This document shows, in pieces, positions 1 to 6,044 of a DNA stretch of 6,704 bases. The first letter of the stretch is position 1; every line of letters begins with the position of its first letter. A program made the translations under genes and the position numbers. The notes below the pieces were generated by a model. That model was not told the origin of the DNA and made no database searches. It saw only the letters and a list, made by a program, of their open reading frames with translations. Source of the stretch: an uncultured Propionibacteriaceae bacterium (GTDB taxonomy: Bacteria > Actinomycetota > Actinomycetes > Propionibacteriales > Propionibacteriaceae); contig CAMQXE010000066.1 of NCBI GenBank assembly GCA_947038745.1, forward strand, positions 1 to 6,704. The letters are read 5' to 3'.

Positions 1-1
1 G

Positions 2-379
2 GTTAATTACGACTTCATCCCACGGGCCACCTACTGCCAGCCCCAAATCGGTTCTATGGGGTATTCCGAGCAGCAGGCCAAGGATAAGGGCTACGAAATC
101 AAGGTCAGCAAGTTCCCCTTCTCCGCTAATGGCAAGGCTTGGGGGCTCGGCGAAGCTGTGGGATTCGTCAAAATGATTGCGGATGCTAAGACCAATGAAA
201 TCCTTGGCGTCCATATGATCGGTCCAGAGGTTACTGAACTATTGCCAGAGCTCATCTTGGCCCAGCAATACGATCTGCGCGCTGATGAGATCGGTCGCAC
301 GGTACACGGCCACCCATCACTATCTGAAGCGATCAAGGAAGCTGCCGAAGGTATCGTCGGGCACATGATAAACCTGTAA
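2..379 (+). CDS. lpd: Dihydrolipoamide dehydrogenase (E3), C-terminal part, 5' end cut by the window
   Basis: The frame is open from base 2 and gives 125 residues ending in TAA at 377-379; the FAD and NAD domains lie outside the window. What is visible is the dimerisation/interface domain of the pyridine nucleotide-disulfide oxidoreductase family. It contains [15 protein letters not shown] at the start and the active-site motif HGHPSLSE. The second His (codon 311-313) and the Glu five residues later (326-328) correspond to the catalytic His-Glu pair of E3 enzymes. The end, VGHMINL, and the segment [11 protein letters not shown] closely resemble mycobacterial LpdC as I remember it. The enzyme reoxidises dihydrolipoyl groups with NAD+ in cytosolic 2-oxoacid dehydrogenase complexes. 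In mycobacteria it also feeds a peroxidase pathway, which is of interest beside tpx, but a strong terminator separates the two genes here. Another flavoprotein disulfide reductase is possible but less likely, given the close match over the whole fragment. Confidence 0.93.
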   Translation, partial: VNYDFIPRATYCQPQIGSMGYSEQQAKDKGYEIKVSKFPFSANGKAWGLGEAVGFVKMIADAKTNEILGVHMIGPEVTELLPELILAQQYDLRADEIGRTVHGHPSLSEAIKEAAEGIVGHMINL

Positions 380-402
380 ACTCGGCTGCTTTCACCCTGT
401 GC

Positions 403-437
403 TGGTGGGTTCCCCTATGGGGAACCCACCATTTTTT
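403..437 (+). terminator. Rho-independent terminator of lpd
   Basis: A perfect 13-bp stem pairs 403-415 (TGGTGGGTTCCCC) with 419-431 (GGGGAACCCACCA) around a three-base TAT loop. It is followed directly by six T at 432-437. It begins 23 bases after the lpd stop. The long GC-rich stem, tight loop and clean T-tract are the classical signature. It should isolate lpd from tpx. Confidence 0.95.
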
Positions 438-493
438 GCGACAATTTCATAACGTAGCCATCAGAGTTGAACTGCATCGCTACGGTTGTATAC

Positions 494-991
494 ATGGCTA
501 TTACGCATATTAAAGGCACCGCGATCAATACATGCGGTGATCTACCCAAGGTTGGAGATAAGGCCCCAGCCGTCACTCTCGTCGCTGGCGATCTAAGCAC
601 TATCGCCCTCGATCAGTTTGCTGGCAAGCGCCTGATCCTCAATATCTTCCCCTCCATCGATACTGGCGTCTGCCAGGCATCAGTTCGCCACTTCAACGAG
701 GACGCCGCCAAACTCGACAACGCTGCTGTGTTGTGTGTTTCACGCGACCTTCCGTTTGCAATGGGACGTTTCTGCGGCGCTGAAGGTATTGAGAATGTTT
801 CCGTTGGCTCGGACTTCCGCCACACCTTCGGTGAGCAGTTCGGAGTCACTATGGTCGAGGGGCCGCTTGCTGGCTTATTGGCCCGTTCAGTAGTTGTCCT
901 AGACGCCGATGGCGCTGTCACCTACTCAGAGCTTGTAGACGAGCTCACCAGTGAGCCTAACTATGAAGCAGCACTAGCCTCACTCATCTAA
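494..991 (+). CDS. tpx: Thiol peroxidase, atypical 2-Cys peroxiredoxin (Tpx family)
   Basis: The product is a complete 165-aa Tpx, the usual family length, and cytosolic. It reduces hydrogen peroxide and alkyl hydroperoxides, normally using thioredoxin as donor. The peroxiredoxin motif PxxxTxxC is present as PSIDTGVC, with the peroxidatic Cys at residue 60, as in mycobacterial Tpx. Cys94 in RFCGAEG is the expected resolving Cys, Cys81 matches a non-catalytic Cys, and Arg131 in LLARSVVV matches the conserved active-site Arg. Two oddities are Gly58, where most relatives have Pro (DTPVC), and an extra Cys14 in INTCGDLP, where Val is common. I chose ATG 494 because [13 protein letters not shown] lines up with known Tpx N-termini. 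An in-frame TTG at 467 would add nine unrelated residues. No good ribosome-binding site precedes 494. A TAnnnT hexamer, TACGGT at 481-486, seven bases before the ATG would allow leaderless translation, but it is weak. Confidence 0.95.
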   Translation: MAITHIKGTAINTCGDLPKVGDKAPAVTLVAGDLSTIALDQFAGKRLILNIFPSIDTGVCQASVRHFNEDAAKLDNAAVLCVSRDLPFAMGRFCGAEGIENVSVGSDFRHTFGEQFGVTMVEGPLAGLLARSVVVLDADGAVTYSELVDELTSEPNYEAALASLI

Positions 992-999
992 TTTACAAA

Positions 1000-1042
1000 A
1001 TGCATCTTGCTTGCCAACAATGCTTTGGCAAGCAAGATGCAT
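1000..1042. terminator. Bidirectional terminator between the convergent tpx and phosphoribosyltransferase genes
   Basis: A perfect 18-bp inverted repeat pairs 1000-1017 with 1025-1042 around a seven-base loop (1018-1024, CAATGCT). It starts nine bases after the tpx stop and ends 17 bases before the stop of the opposing gene. On the + strand it is followed by ATTTAACTTT. On the - strand it is followed by TTTTGTAAAT. Both sides therefore have T-rich tails, moderate in quality, so one hairpin can end both transcripts. Confidence 0.88.
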
Positions 1043-1059
1043 ATTTAACTTTAATAGGA

Positions 1060-1602
1060 CTACTGCGCAGCTTCCACTGGCGGCTCTGCCGACCAGGGGA
1101 ACACGATCCACTTATCTGTCGCAGCCCAGGTGTAGGTCGGTTCAATGATGGTGGATGGCTTACGGTAGATCACCGCAGAGCGCACATCACAGTCATAGCC
1201 TTCGAGGAGCTTTACTACTAACTCCAACGTCCGGCCAGAATCCACAACGTCATCAACAACTAGTAGCTTCTGCTCCTGGATGCACTCGGTATCTAGCAGG
1301 GGAGCGAGTAGCACTGGATCAGGCAAGGTCTCATGGACATCGGTATAGAACTCTACGTTCATGGCATCGGTGAGCTTAGTCCCCAGCATGTATGTCAGAG
1401 CCCCAGCCGGCAGCATGCCACCGCGTGCTACCGCAATAATCACATCTGGTTGCCAGCCCGAATCGGCGATTTGTTGAGCAAGCTCGCGCATCGCATCACC
1501 AAATCCCTGCCAGGTGAGAACTTCCTTATCAACAACGTCGCTGGAATCTCCATGAAAAGCCATGGCAGAAGCGTACTGGCTTTCTTCGCTCACGCCCGCC
1601 AC
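1060..1602 (-). CDS. Phosphoribosyltransferase (type I PRTase fold, Hpt/Gpt-like)
   Basis: The 180-aa product is a cytosolic type I phosphoribosyltransferase. The PRPP-binding signature is LLVVDDVVDSGRT (about residues 113-125): hydrophobic strand, two Asp, then the phosphate-binding SGRT turn. AVARGGMLPAG (57-67) is the pyrophosphate loop, and MNVEFYT plus KWIVFPW (164-170) form the flexible-loop and hood regions. It most resembles the short actinobacterial PRTases annotated as xanthine-guanine or hypoxanthine PRTase-like. The nucleobase is not assignable from sequence, so I give no symbol; a regulatory role like that of PyrR or PurR cannot be excluded. The N-terminus is uncertain. GTG 1602 has a -10-like CATAAT seven bases upstream and no Shine-Dalgarno, consistent with leaderless translation. 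GTG 1593 and ATG 1563 are alternatives, and the conserved part only begins near KEVLTW (residue 26). It is divergent from the membrane protein gene and convergent with tpx. Confidence 0.88.
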   Translation of the reverse strand: MAGVSEESQYASAMAFHGDSSDVVDKEVLTWQGFGDAMRELAQQIADSGWQPDVIIAVARGGMLPAGALTYMLGTKLTDAMNVEFYTDVHETLPDPVLLAPLLDTECIQEQKLLVVDDVVDSGRTLELVVKLLEGYDCDVRSAVIYRKPSTIIEPTYTWAATDKWIVFPWSAEPPVEAAQ

Positions 1603-1615
1603 ATTTCATATTATG
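1602..1615 (-). promoter_or_regulatory. Candidate -10 element and leaderless start of the phosphoribosyltransferase gene
   Basis: On the - strand CATAAT (1615-1610) lies seven bases before GTG 1602, where a -10 box would sit if transcription began on the start codon. No convincing -35 is seen at the right distance, which is common for actinobacterial promoters. The box overlaps the 9-mer TGACATAAT, which recurs near the other end of the intergenic region. Confidence 0.4.
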
Positions 1616-1912
1616 TCAGCATCAAAATCAGCGCTATAGAACATATCTAAGCCGTTGCAGCTCTCAACATTTAAGAGTTTTGTGAGCAACGGATTACGCC
1701 ATACGCACCCGAGAGCTACATTTCTCCAGACACAACGTGCCAATAAACTCATCGATGACGCTTCAACTCGTCACAAGACAAGAAAATGACCCCTTCTCCA
1801 CACTTTTCAGCCTGATCTTTATTTGTCCGATAATGTACATTATGTCATTACGTAAAGCTCGGCTCTCTCTCCAGAGCGACAACGCTAGGCTTAGCCATAA
1901 CGAAAGGTGAAC
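1603..1912. other. Divergent intergenic region without a recognisable gene
   Basis: About 310 bases separate the start codons of the phosphoribosyltransferase (-) and the membrane protein (+). I find no tRNA, known riboswitch or convincing small ORF. It does hold a 7-bp stem pairing 1652-1658 (CCGTTGC) with 1686-1692 (GCAACGG). A 7-bp inverted repeat AGCTCTC 1659-1665 / GAGAGCT 1711-1717 follows. A short TGACG/CGTCA inverted repeat lies at 1756-1760 and 1769-1773. A 14-bp palindrome lies at 1830-1843, and a small GCTCT/AGAGC hairpin at 1862-1877. Except for the 14-bp palindrome, each of these is short enough to be expected by chance in a region this size. Confidence 0.7.
1830..1843. promoter_or_regulatory. 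Candidate operator: perfect 14-bp palindrome upstream of the membrane protein gene
   Basis: ATAATGTACATTAT is exactly self-complementary and lies 69 bases before ATG 1913. It overlaps several -10-like hexamers on the + strand (GATAAT 1829-1834, TACATT 1836-1841), so a dimeric regulator bound here would be placed to block or modulate transcription. Overlapping its right arm is ATTATGTCA (1839-1847), which also occurs at 1610-1618 at the other promoter. The regulator is not identifiable, and an AT-rich palindrome could partly reflect the promoter itself. Confidence 0.4.
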
Positions 1913-1915
1913 ATG
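1902..1915 (+). promoter_or_regulatory. Ribosome-binding site that sets the membrane protein start at ATG 1913
   Basis: GAAAGG at 1902-1907 is followed by five bases and ATG 1913, a good Shine-Dalgarno spacing. The in-frame GTG at 1907 lies against and partly inside this site, so it is an unlikely start. Confidence 0.75.
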
Positions 1916-3787
1916 TCCTGGTGGCTTTTTGGCGTAGCCGCATTCCTCGCCGCAACGATCATCATGGTGCCGGGTTGGTGCGTACTAAGCGCATGGGGTT
2001 TTCGTGGTTTTGTCCGTGACGCATTTGCGCCCATCGTGTCGTTGAGCTGTATTTCAGTTGGTGCAGTCCTTGGCGGCGCTCTTGGTAAGGCGTGGCCGTG
2101 CGCCGTACTTGGCCTCGCAGTGCTGCTGATCGCCATCGGATACTGCTTCAGCCGAAACAAGCAGGCAATGACGCCTATTTCTATGAGCTCGCAGTGGCGC
2201 ATAGCGACATTAATCGGATCGTTGTTATGGATAATTCTTTTCCTGCGAGCTCTGCCACATCCTGCTGCAATTTCACAGACCTTTGACGACGTCTTTCATC
2301 TCAACGCTGTCCGATTCATCGGGCAGACAGGCAACGCCTCGTCATTTCGACTGCAATACCTCACCTCAGCTGGTACGTCGCCGCCGTTTTATCCAGCAGC
2401 TTTCCACGATGTCGCAGCACTAGTAGCCTGGCCGCTTGGTGGCAATGTTGCAGTTGCAGTGAATGCTTGGCTTCTTATCATCGTCGCCGTTGTGTGGCCC
2501 TTTAGCCTCGTAGGTGCGGTAGCGCTCCTCAGCAATAAGGACCTTCCACGTCCACTCATCTGGGCCACAGGCTTAATATCTGCCGGATCATGCTTACTGC
2601 CCTGGTACCTGCTGAACTTCGGCGTGCTCTACCCCAACTTATTAGGCAATGTCTGTATCCCTGCCGCCGTCGCTGCACTCTTGATCTGGCTAGGGCTAGC
2701 TCCCCAACCAGCTCAACTCACCCCAAAGAGCGCTTTCTTGCTTGGCCTACTCATGGCCCCTGGGATCGCTTTTGCTCACCCCAGCACGATTCCACTGCTT
2801 GGCCTCATCGCCGTCGTGGGATTATCTGAAAGATTACTCCAGCAACGCACTATCTGGTCGCTGCTGAGCCTATCTGCGAGTGCTATTGGTGTCGCGTTAC
2901 TATGGCAGAAATTACGTCCAGAGCGTCAAAACTTTGAGCCACCTCTCCCCCTAATCCAGGCTGCACTACGAGCTCTATGCGGTATCACTATCACTGGCGG
3001 TTTTAGCGTCAGCGTGCTCATGCTATTTGCCTTGATAGGGGCAATTACCGAGTTACACAACCGACGTCTAACCCTAACGCTGAGTTGGATCGGACTGCTT
3101 GGGCTAAGCATCGTAGCCATGGGCTATCCCGGTGGCCGAATCCGTTGGCTACTTACTGGAGTGTGGTACCAAGACGCTTTCCGAATGAGTACACTCGCTG
3201 CCCCGCTCACTCTTATTCTGGCCGTTCTAGGTATTGCTTGGATCACTCGTCGAAGTGCCGCGCTATTGCCTTGGGACATAGCACCTGCTCTAGCCGTAGG
3301 TATCTGCACGGCCTTGGCCCTATACTCCCCAAGCCTTACTGAACAACGGGGCCTAGTCCGGTCACAATTTACTCAGACACCGACCAGCGCACTGCTGACC
3401 ACCAACGAGCAAGCACTACTTGACCGTATTCCAGCTCTAGTTCCCGCCGATGCGGTCATTGCAGGTAATCCCATTACAGGTACGGCATTGGCCTATGCAC
3501 TCAGTAATCGCACTGTGCTTTTTCCCCATATGTGGACGACGGATACCCCAGTACGTATCGCTGCCCGTGAACGCCTCAATACTGTTGCCACGGACCCATC
3601 GCTATGCCCACTATTGCGTGCTGAGCGGGTGAGCTATGTCCTTGATTTCGGGCAACGATCAGTCCTGGGGCAAGTCCATGAACAATGGACTTTTCCTGGC
3701 CTTCAACTAACTGAATCGACTCCTGGATTCACACTCATCGAAGGTCATGGAGATGCCAAGCTCTACAAAATCACTGCGTGCAATTAA
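1913..3787 (+). CDS. Polytopic membrane protein of the DUF6541 type, possible GT-C-like glycosyltransferase
   Basis: From ATG 1913 the product is 624 aa. Most of it, about residues 1-470, is a string of hydrophobic helices (I estimate 11-14) beginning with an uncleaved N-terminal anchor. The last 140 residues or so are hydrophilic and probably lie outside the membrane. After the third or fourth helix a loop carries FDDVFHLNAVRF with adjacent acids at Asp125-Asp126. A later loop has PPFYPAAFHD. This layout, many helices with an acidic pair in an early external loop and a C-terminal soluble domain, matches actinobacterial DUF6541 proteins and recalls GT-C glycosyltransferases that use polyprenyl-phosphate sugars on the outer face of the membrane. 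That function is inference; no substrate can be named. The family name is from memory, not from a search. The gene stands alone, divergent from the phosphoribosyltransferase, and its stop overlaps that of the antiporter. Confidence 0.82.
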   Translation: MSWWLFGVAAFLAATIIMVPGWCVLSAWGFRGFVRDAFAPIVSLSCISVGAVLGGALGKAWPCAVLGLAVLLIAIGYCFSRNKQAMTPISMSSQWRIATLIGSLLWIILFLRALPHPAAISQTFDDVFHLNAVRFIGQTGNASSFRLQYLTSAGTSPPFYPAAFHDVAALVAWPLGGNVAVAVNAWLLIIVAVVWPFSLVGAVALLSNKDLPRPLIWATGLISAGSCLLPWYLLNFGVLYPNLLGNVCIPAAVAALLIWLGLAPQPAQLTPKSAFLLGLLMAPGIAFAHPSTIPLLGLIAVVGLSERLLQQRTIWSLLSLSASAIGVALLWQKLRPERQNFEPPLPLIQAALRALCGITITGGFSVSVLMLFALIGAITELHNRRLTLTLSWIGLLGLSIVAMGYPGGRIRWLLTGVWYQDAFRMSTLAAPLTLILAVLGIAWITRRSAALLPWDIAPALAVGICTALALYSPSLTEQRGLVRSQFTQTPTSALLTTNEQALLDRIPALVPADAVIAGNPITGTALAYALSNRTVLFPHMWTTDTPVRIAARERLNTVATDPSLCPLLRAERVSYVLDFGQRSVLGQVHEQWTFPGLQLTESTPGFTLIEGHGDAKLYKITACN

Positions 3788-5646
3788 CCCGGAATGCTGT
3801 CGATATAACACCAGCGCCAGTCCTCCCCTGGTTCAAAACTACGCATCACAGGGTGCCCGGTCTGTGCAAAATGTGCAGCTGCATGCTGCCCTGCTGACAA
3901 ATCACAGCAACCAACATGACCACACTCAACACAAATCCGAAGGCTCTCCCAATGCTCACCGAGGTCCAGACAATCTGCACAACCATCAGGGGTAAGAGGC
4001 ACAAGCACCCGATCATCGTCAGCAAGGCGCAGATGCTCACAATCGCCTTGGAAATATTCTGGAACTGACAAGATCTTTTCCATTGCTGCAGCTTTACGGC
4101 GAACCAAGGTACTCAGCATCGCTTCTTCGACGTCACAATCACCTAATGCTTGGGCCAAGGTTTCAGAATCAACTAATCCTTTATCGCGCACTTTAAGTAG
4201 CAAGGTTCGCTCTGCTTGCAACATCTCCAGTCGTAGTCTTCGGTAGGAATCCGACGGTGTCTCCGCATCACTCTCTGCGCTCAATCGTTCCCAGGCTGAA
4301 TGCCTGCGGCGCTCCATCCGAGCATGAAGTTCTGACACGACATCGGCAGATATCTCGGAATCTACTAGTTCGAGTAAACGTCCCTCACCGGTATCAGCGA
4401 CCCGCTCAATTAAAATTGCTCGTTGCAACGCTGATTCACGCGGATCATCGCCAGCAAGGCGTGCTGTTCTAGCAACAATCGGCAATGTTGCGCCCTGGAT
4501 TAATAACGTACCTGCTACAACGACGAGCGCTAGGAGTACCAGCAAATCACGATGCGGCGCACTTATCGGTATAGAGAGCACAGCCGCGAGCGTGACCACT
4601 CCACGCATCCCTGCCCAGCTTAGGATGCTGGCCTCCCCTACCGCTTCATGCCGCGACATTCCCGGCAGTCGCCATAACGGCATCGTGGCAAAGATATAGA
4701 GGGCACGGATCAGAATCACTGCGCAAAGAGTCAGCAACGCTACCGGAACAATTGTGTCGATTCCATAGCTACGTTGCACTCGGGTAAAAATGCCGAATGC
4801 TTGTAGACCAACGAGGAAGAACACGGCATTTTCCAAGATGAACTGAATTGCTCTCCAGGTGGTGCGCTCGGATAGCCGTGACTGAGCGTCTTGAAAGGTA
4901 TAGGCATGGTGGCCCAACAGCACACCACACATGACCGTGGCTAAAACGCCAGAAGAATGTAACGCTTCGGCTGGCAGATAGGCGATCCATGGGCAGATAA
5001 ATGACAGCGCAGTGTCATCAACGCTTGCTGTCATAAGTTTGCGCACCTGTGCAATGAGCCAATAGGCCATGATGCCAAGGCCTATTCCACCGCCTGCTGC
5101 CCAGAGAAATTGCAATCCAACATGCCACACGGTGACGCCACTAGCCAAGGCCAAGATACCCATCCGGACTAAGACCAGGGCTGTTGCATCGTTGAAAAGT
5201 GACTCCCCTTCAAGCAGGGTGACCAGCTTTTTCGGCATCCCGATGTTCTTTGCAATAGTTGTTGCCGCCACAGCATCAGGCGGAGCTACAACACCGCCAA
5301 ATGCTAGAGCCAATGGCAGCGGAATATGTAGTTGCCACCACAGCAGCAGCCCCACTCCGATAGCCACCACCAGCACATGCCCGATAGAGAGCAGAGCGAT
5401 CCCCCGCACATGCGTTTTCAGATCAATGAGCGAGGTTTTAATCGCCATCGAATAGAGCAGTGGCGGCAAAAACCCCAACAAGATAACCTCAGCTGGGATA
5501 GTGATTGGCTCCACGATAGGAAGCCAGCCAACCACTATGCCAGCAACAGTCAAGAGCAATGGTGCCGAGAGGTTCAAACGTCGAGAAATCCCAGAAAACA
5601 AGACGACAGTTGCAATAATTGCTACCACAGCTGCAGCCCAGGTCAT
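3784..5646 (-). CDS. CPA1-family sodium/proton antiporter with C-terminal UBP-type zinc finger
   Basis: The 620-aa product has three parts. Residues 1-395 form a membrane domain with about 12 helices and CPA1 (NhaP/NHE-like) motifs: GGVVAPPDAVAA with Asp124, EGESLFNDATALVL with Asn152-Asp153 as the likely ion-binding pair, and SWAGMRGVVTLA with Arg348. Residues 400-530 are charged, helical and probably cytoplasmic. Residues 533-616 form a complete UBP zinc finger. Likely zinc ligands are Cys536, His538, Cys556, Cys559, Cys572, Cys575, a Cys at 580/581, His588, His592 and His598. It ends in WRWCYID. The membrane part should exchange cytosolic Na+ (or K+) for protons. UBP fingers in eukaryotes bind the C-terminus of ubiquitin; the partner here is unknown. 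The start ATG 5646 is backed by AAAAGGA (5660-5654) seven bases upstream. It follows the small gene by 56 bases, so co-transcription is plausible. The architecture recurs in actinobacteria, so it is a real fusion rather than an assembly error. Confidence 0.95.
   Translation of the reverse strand: MTWAAAVVAIIATVVLFSGISRRLNLSAPLLLTVAGIVVGWLPIVEPITIPAEVILLGFLPPLLYSMAIKTSLIDLKTHVRGIALLSIGHVLVVAIGVGLLLWWQLHIPLPLALAFGGVVAPPDAVAATTIAKNIGMPKKLVTLLEGESLFNDATALVLVRMGILALASGVTVWHVGLQFLWAAGGGIGLGIMAYWLIAQVRKLMTASVDDTALSFICPWIAYLPAEALHSSGVLATVMCGVLLGHHAYTFQDAQSRLSERTTWRAIQFILENAVFFLVGLQAFGIFTRVQRSYGIDTIVPVALLTLCAVILIRALYIFATMPLWRLPGMSRHEAVGEASILSWAGMRGVVTLAAVLSIPISAPHRDLLVLLALVVVAGTLLIQGATLPIVARTARLAGDDPRESALQRAILIERVADTGEGRLLELVDSEISADVVSELHARMERRRHSAWERLSAESDAETPSDSYRRLRLEMLQAERTLLLKVRDKGLVDSETLAQALGDCDVEEAMLSTLVRRKAAAMEKILSVPEYFQGDCEHLRLADDDRVLVPLTPDGCADCLDLGEHWESLRICVECGHVGCCDLSAGQHAAAHFAQTGHPVMRSFEPGEDWRWCYIDSIPG
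3798..4050 (-). other. UBP zinc-finger domain segment of the antiporter
   Basis: This covers residues 533-616 of the antiporter. Ligands follow the ZnF-UBP order: CxH, then CxxC, CxxC, a Cys pair, and three His (588, 592, 598). The WCY triad at 612-614 corresponds to the Trp and Tyr that line the di-glycine-binding pocket in eukaryotic UBP fingers such as that of HDAC6. The Arg of the eukaryotic CGRY motif is not kept: the sequence here is CGHV. Confidence 0.88.
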
Positions 5647-5682
5647 TATCGCGTCCTTTTCATCTCATCATGGATATGGATC

Positions 5683-5704
5683 AATCAGGTTTCCCCGACT
5701 GATT
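5683..5704 (-). other. Weak hairpin at the 3' end of the small gene, ahead of the antiporter
   Basis: AATCAG (5683-5688) pairs with CTGATT (5699-5704) around a ten-base loop; on the - strand it overlaps the stop codon of the small gene. The six-bp AT-rich stem has no T-tract, so it is not a convincing terminator and should not separate the two genes. It may be chance. Confidence 0.3.
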
Positions 5705-5936
5705 AGGGCTGATCAAGGACAAAGACCGCGATCTCATCAAGCATTTCTACGAGAGCTTCTGGTTGTCCAGTCCAGACCTGCCGAGCTGTTGGTAAGCCAG
5801 CCACCAGCATGGATGCGGTAAGTTCATCAATCAGCATCGTGCGCGGAGCCGGACGCTGGGCAACTGCCCGAGCCTGGCCGCGCAGTGATTGGCTTAATCC
5901 TTCCCACCAGGATTGAAGTTGCTCAGTTGTCACCAT
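5703..5936 (-). CDS. Small conserved-looking hypothetical protein, function unknown
   Basis: I do not recognise this gene. From ATG 5936 it gives 77 residues beginning MVTTEQLQSWWEGLSQSL. It is soluble, with no signal peptide or membrane segment, and probably mostly helical. An amphipathic start (Trp-Trp at 10-11) precedes a basic stretch with RGQARAVAQRPAPR, then an acidic C-terminal half ending EMLDEIAVFVLDQP. The single Cys of the longer frame lies before this start. The start is uncertain. GGAG at 5942-5939 is two bases from ATG 5936 but five bases from GTG 5933, which gives the better spacing and 76 aa. A GTG at 5972 would give 89 aa but has no ribosome-binding site. It lies between the M20 peptidase and the antiporter on the same strand, 56 bases ahead of the latter, so a role linked to the antiporter is possible but unproven. 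Confidence 0.65.
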   Translation of the reverse strand: MVTTEQLQSWWEGLSQSLRGQARAVAQRPAPRTMLIDELTASMLVAGLPTARQVWTGQPEALVEMLDEIAVFVLDQP

Positions 5937-5990
5937 ATCTCCAGCATGACAGATACTCACAAACTCCGACACTTTACGGCAGAGACGACA

Positions 5991-6024
5991 ACGGCGGCAG
6001 TAGCTATTGCGCTACCACCGCCGT
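5991..6024 (-). terminator. GC-rich hairpin downstream of the M20 peptidase, possible terminator or attenuator
   Basis: ACGGCGG (5991-5997) pairs with CCGCCGT (6018-6024). After a 2x2 mismatch, GTAGC (6000-6004) pairs with GCTAC (6011-6015) around a six-base loop. It starts 21 bases past the peptidase stop, the right place for a terminator. On the - strand the tail is TGTCGTCTCT, pyrimidine-rich but not a T-run, so termination may be partial. If it works, the small gene and antiporter need their own promoter; if it leaks, all three genes share a transcript. Confidence 0.55.
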
Positions 6025-6044
6025 CGACGAACTCTTCTTATGCG

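Noticed and set aside
467..493. TTG 467 as the tpx start, adding nine residues
   Set aside because: The residues MNCIATVVY match nothing in Tpx N-termini, whereas the protein from ATG 494 has the standard 165-aa length and the standard first residues.
613..921. Long antisense frame inside tpx
   Set aside because: It is fully opposite a well-supported gene, has a low-complexity Thr/Ser/Pro/Arg composition and resembles no protein family I know.
1333..1650. + strand frame of 105 codons opposite the phosphoribosyltransferase
   Set aside because: It lies almost wholly antisense to a gene with clear PRPP-binding motifs and has no family resemblance.
1652..1730. tRNA-like or riboswitch-like fold in the divergent intergenic region
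   Set aside because: The 7-bp stem is not followed by D, anticodon or T-arm features, and no conserved riboswitch core or T-tract terminator is present.
1756..1773. TGACG/CGTCA inverted repeat as an operator
   Set aside because: The five-bp arms with an eight-base gap are expected several times by chance in a region this size, and no promoter element is nearby.
1907..1912. GTG 1907 as the start of the membrane protein
   Set aside because: It overlaps the GAAAGG ribosome-binding site that is correctly spaced for ATG 1913.
5069..5706. Two overlapping + strand frames opposite the start of the antiporter
   Set aside because: They are Pro/Thr/Ser/His-rich shadow translations of the hydrophobic coding strand, with no ribosome-binding site and no recognisable motif.
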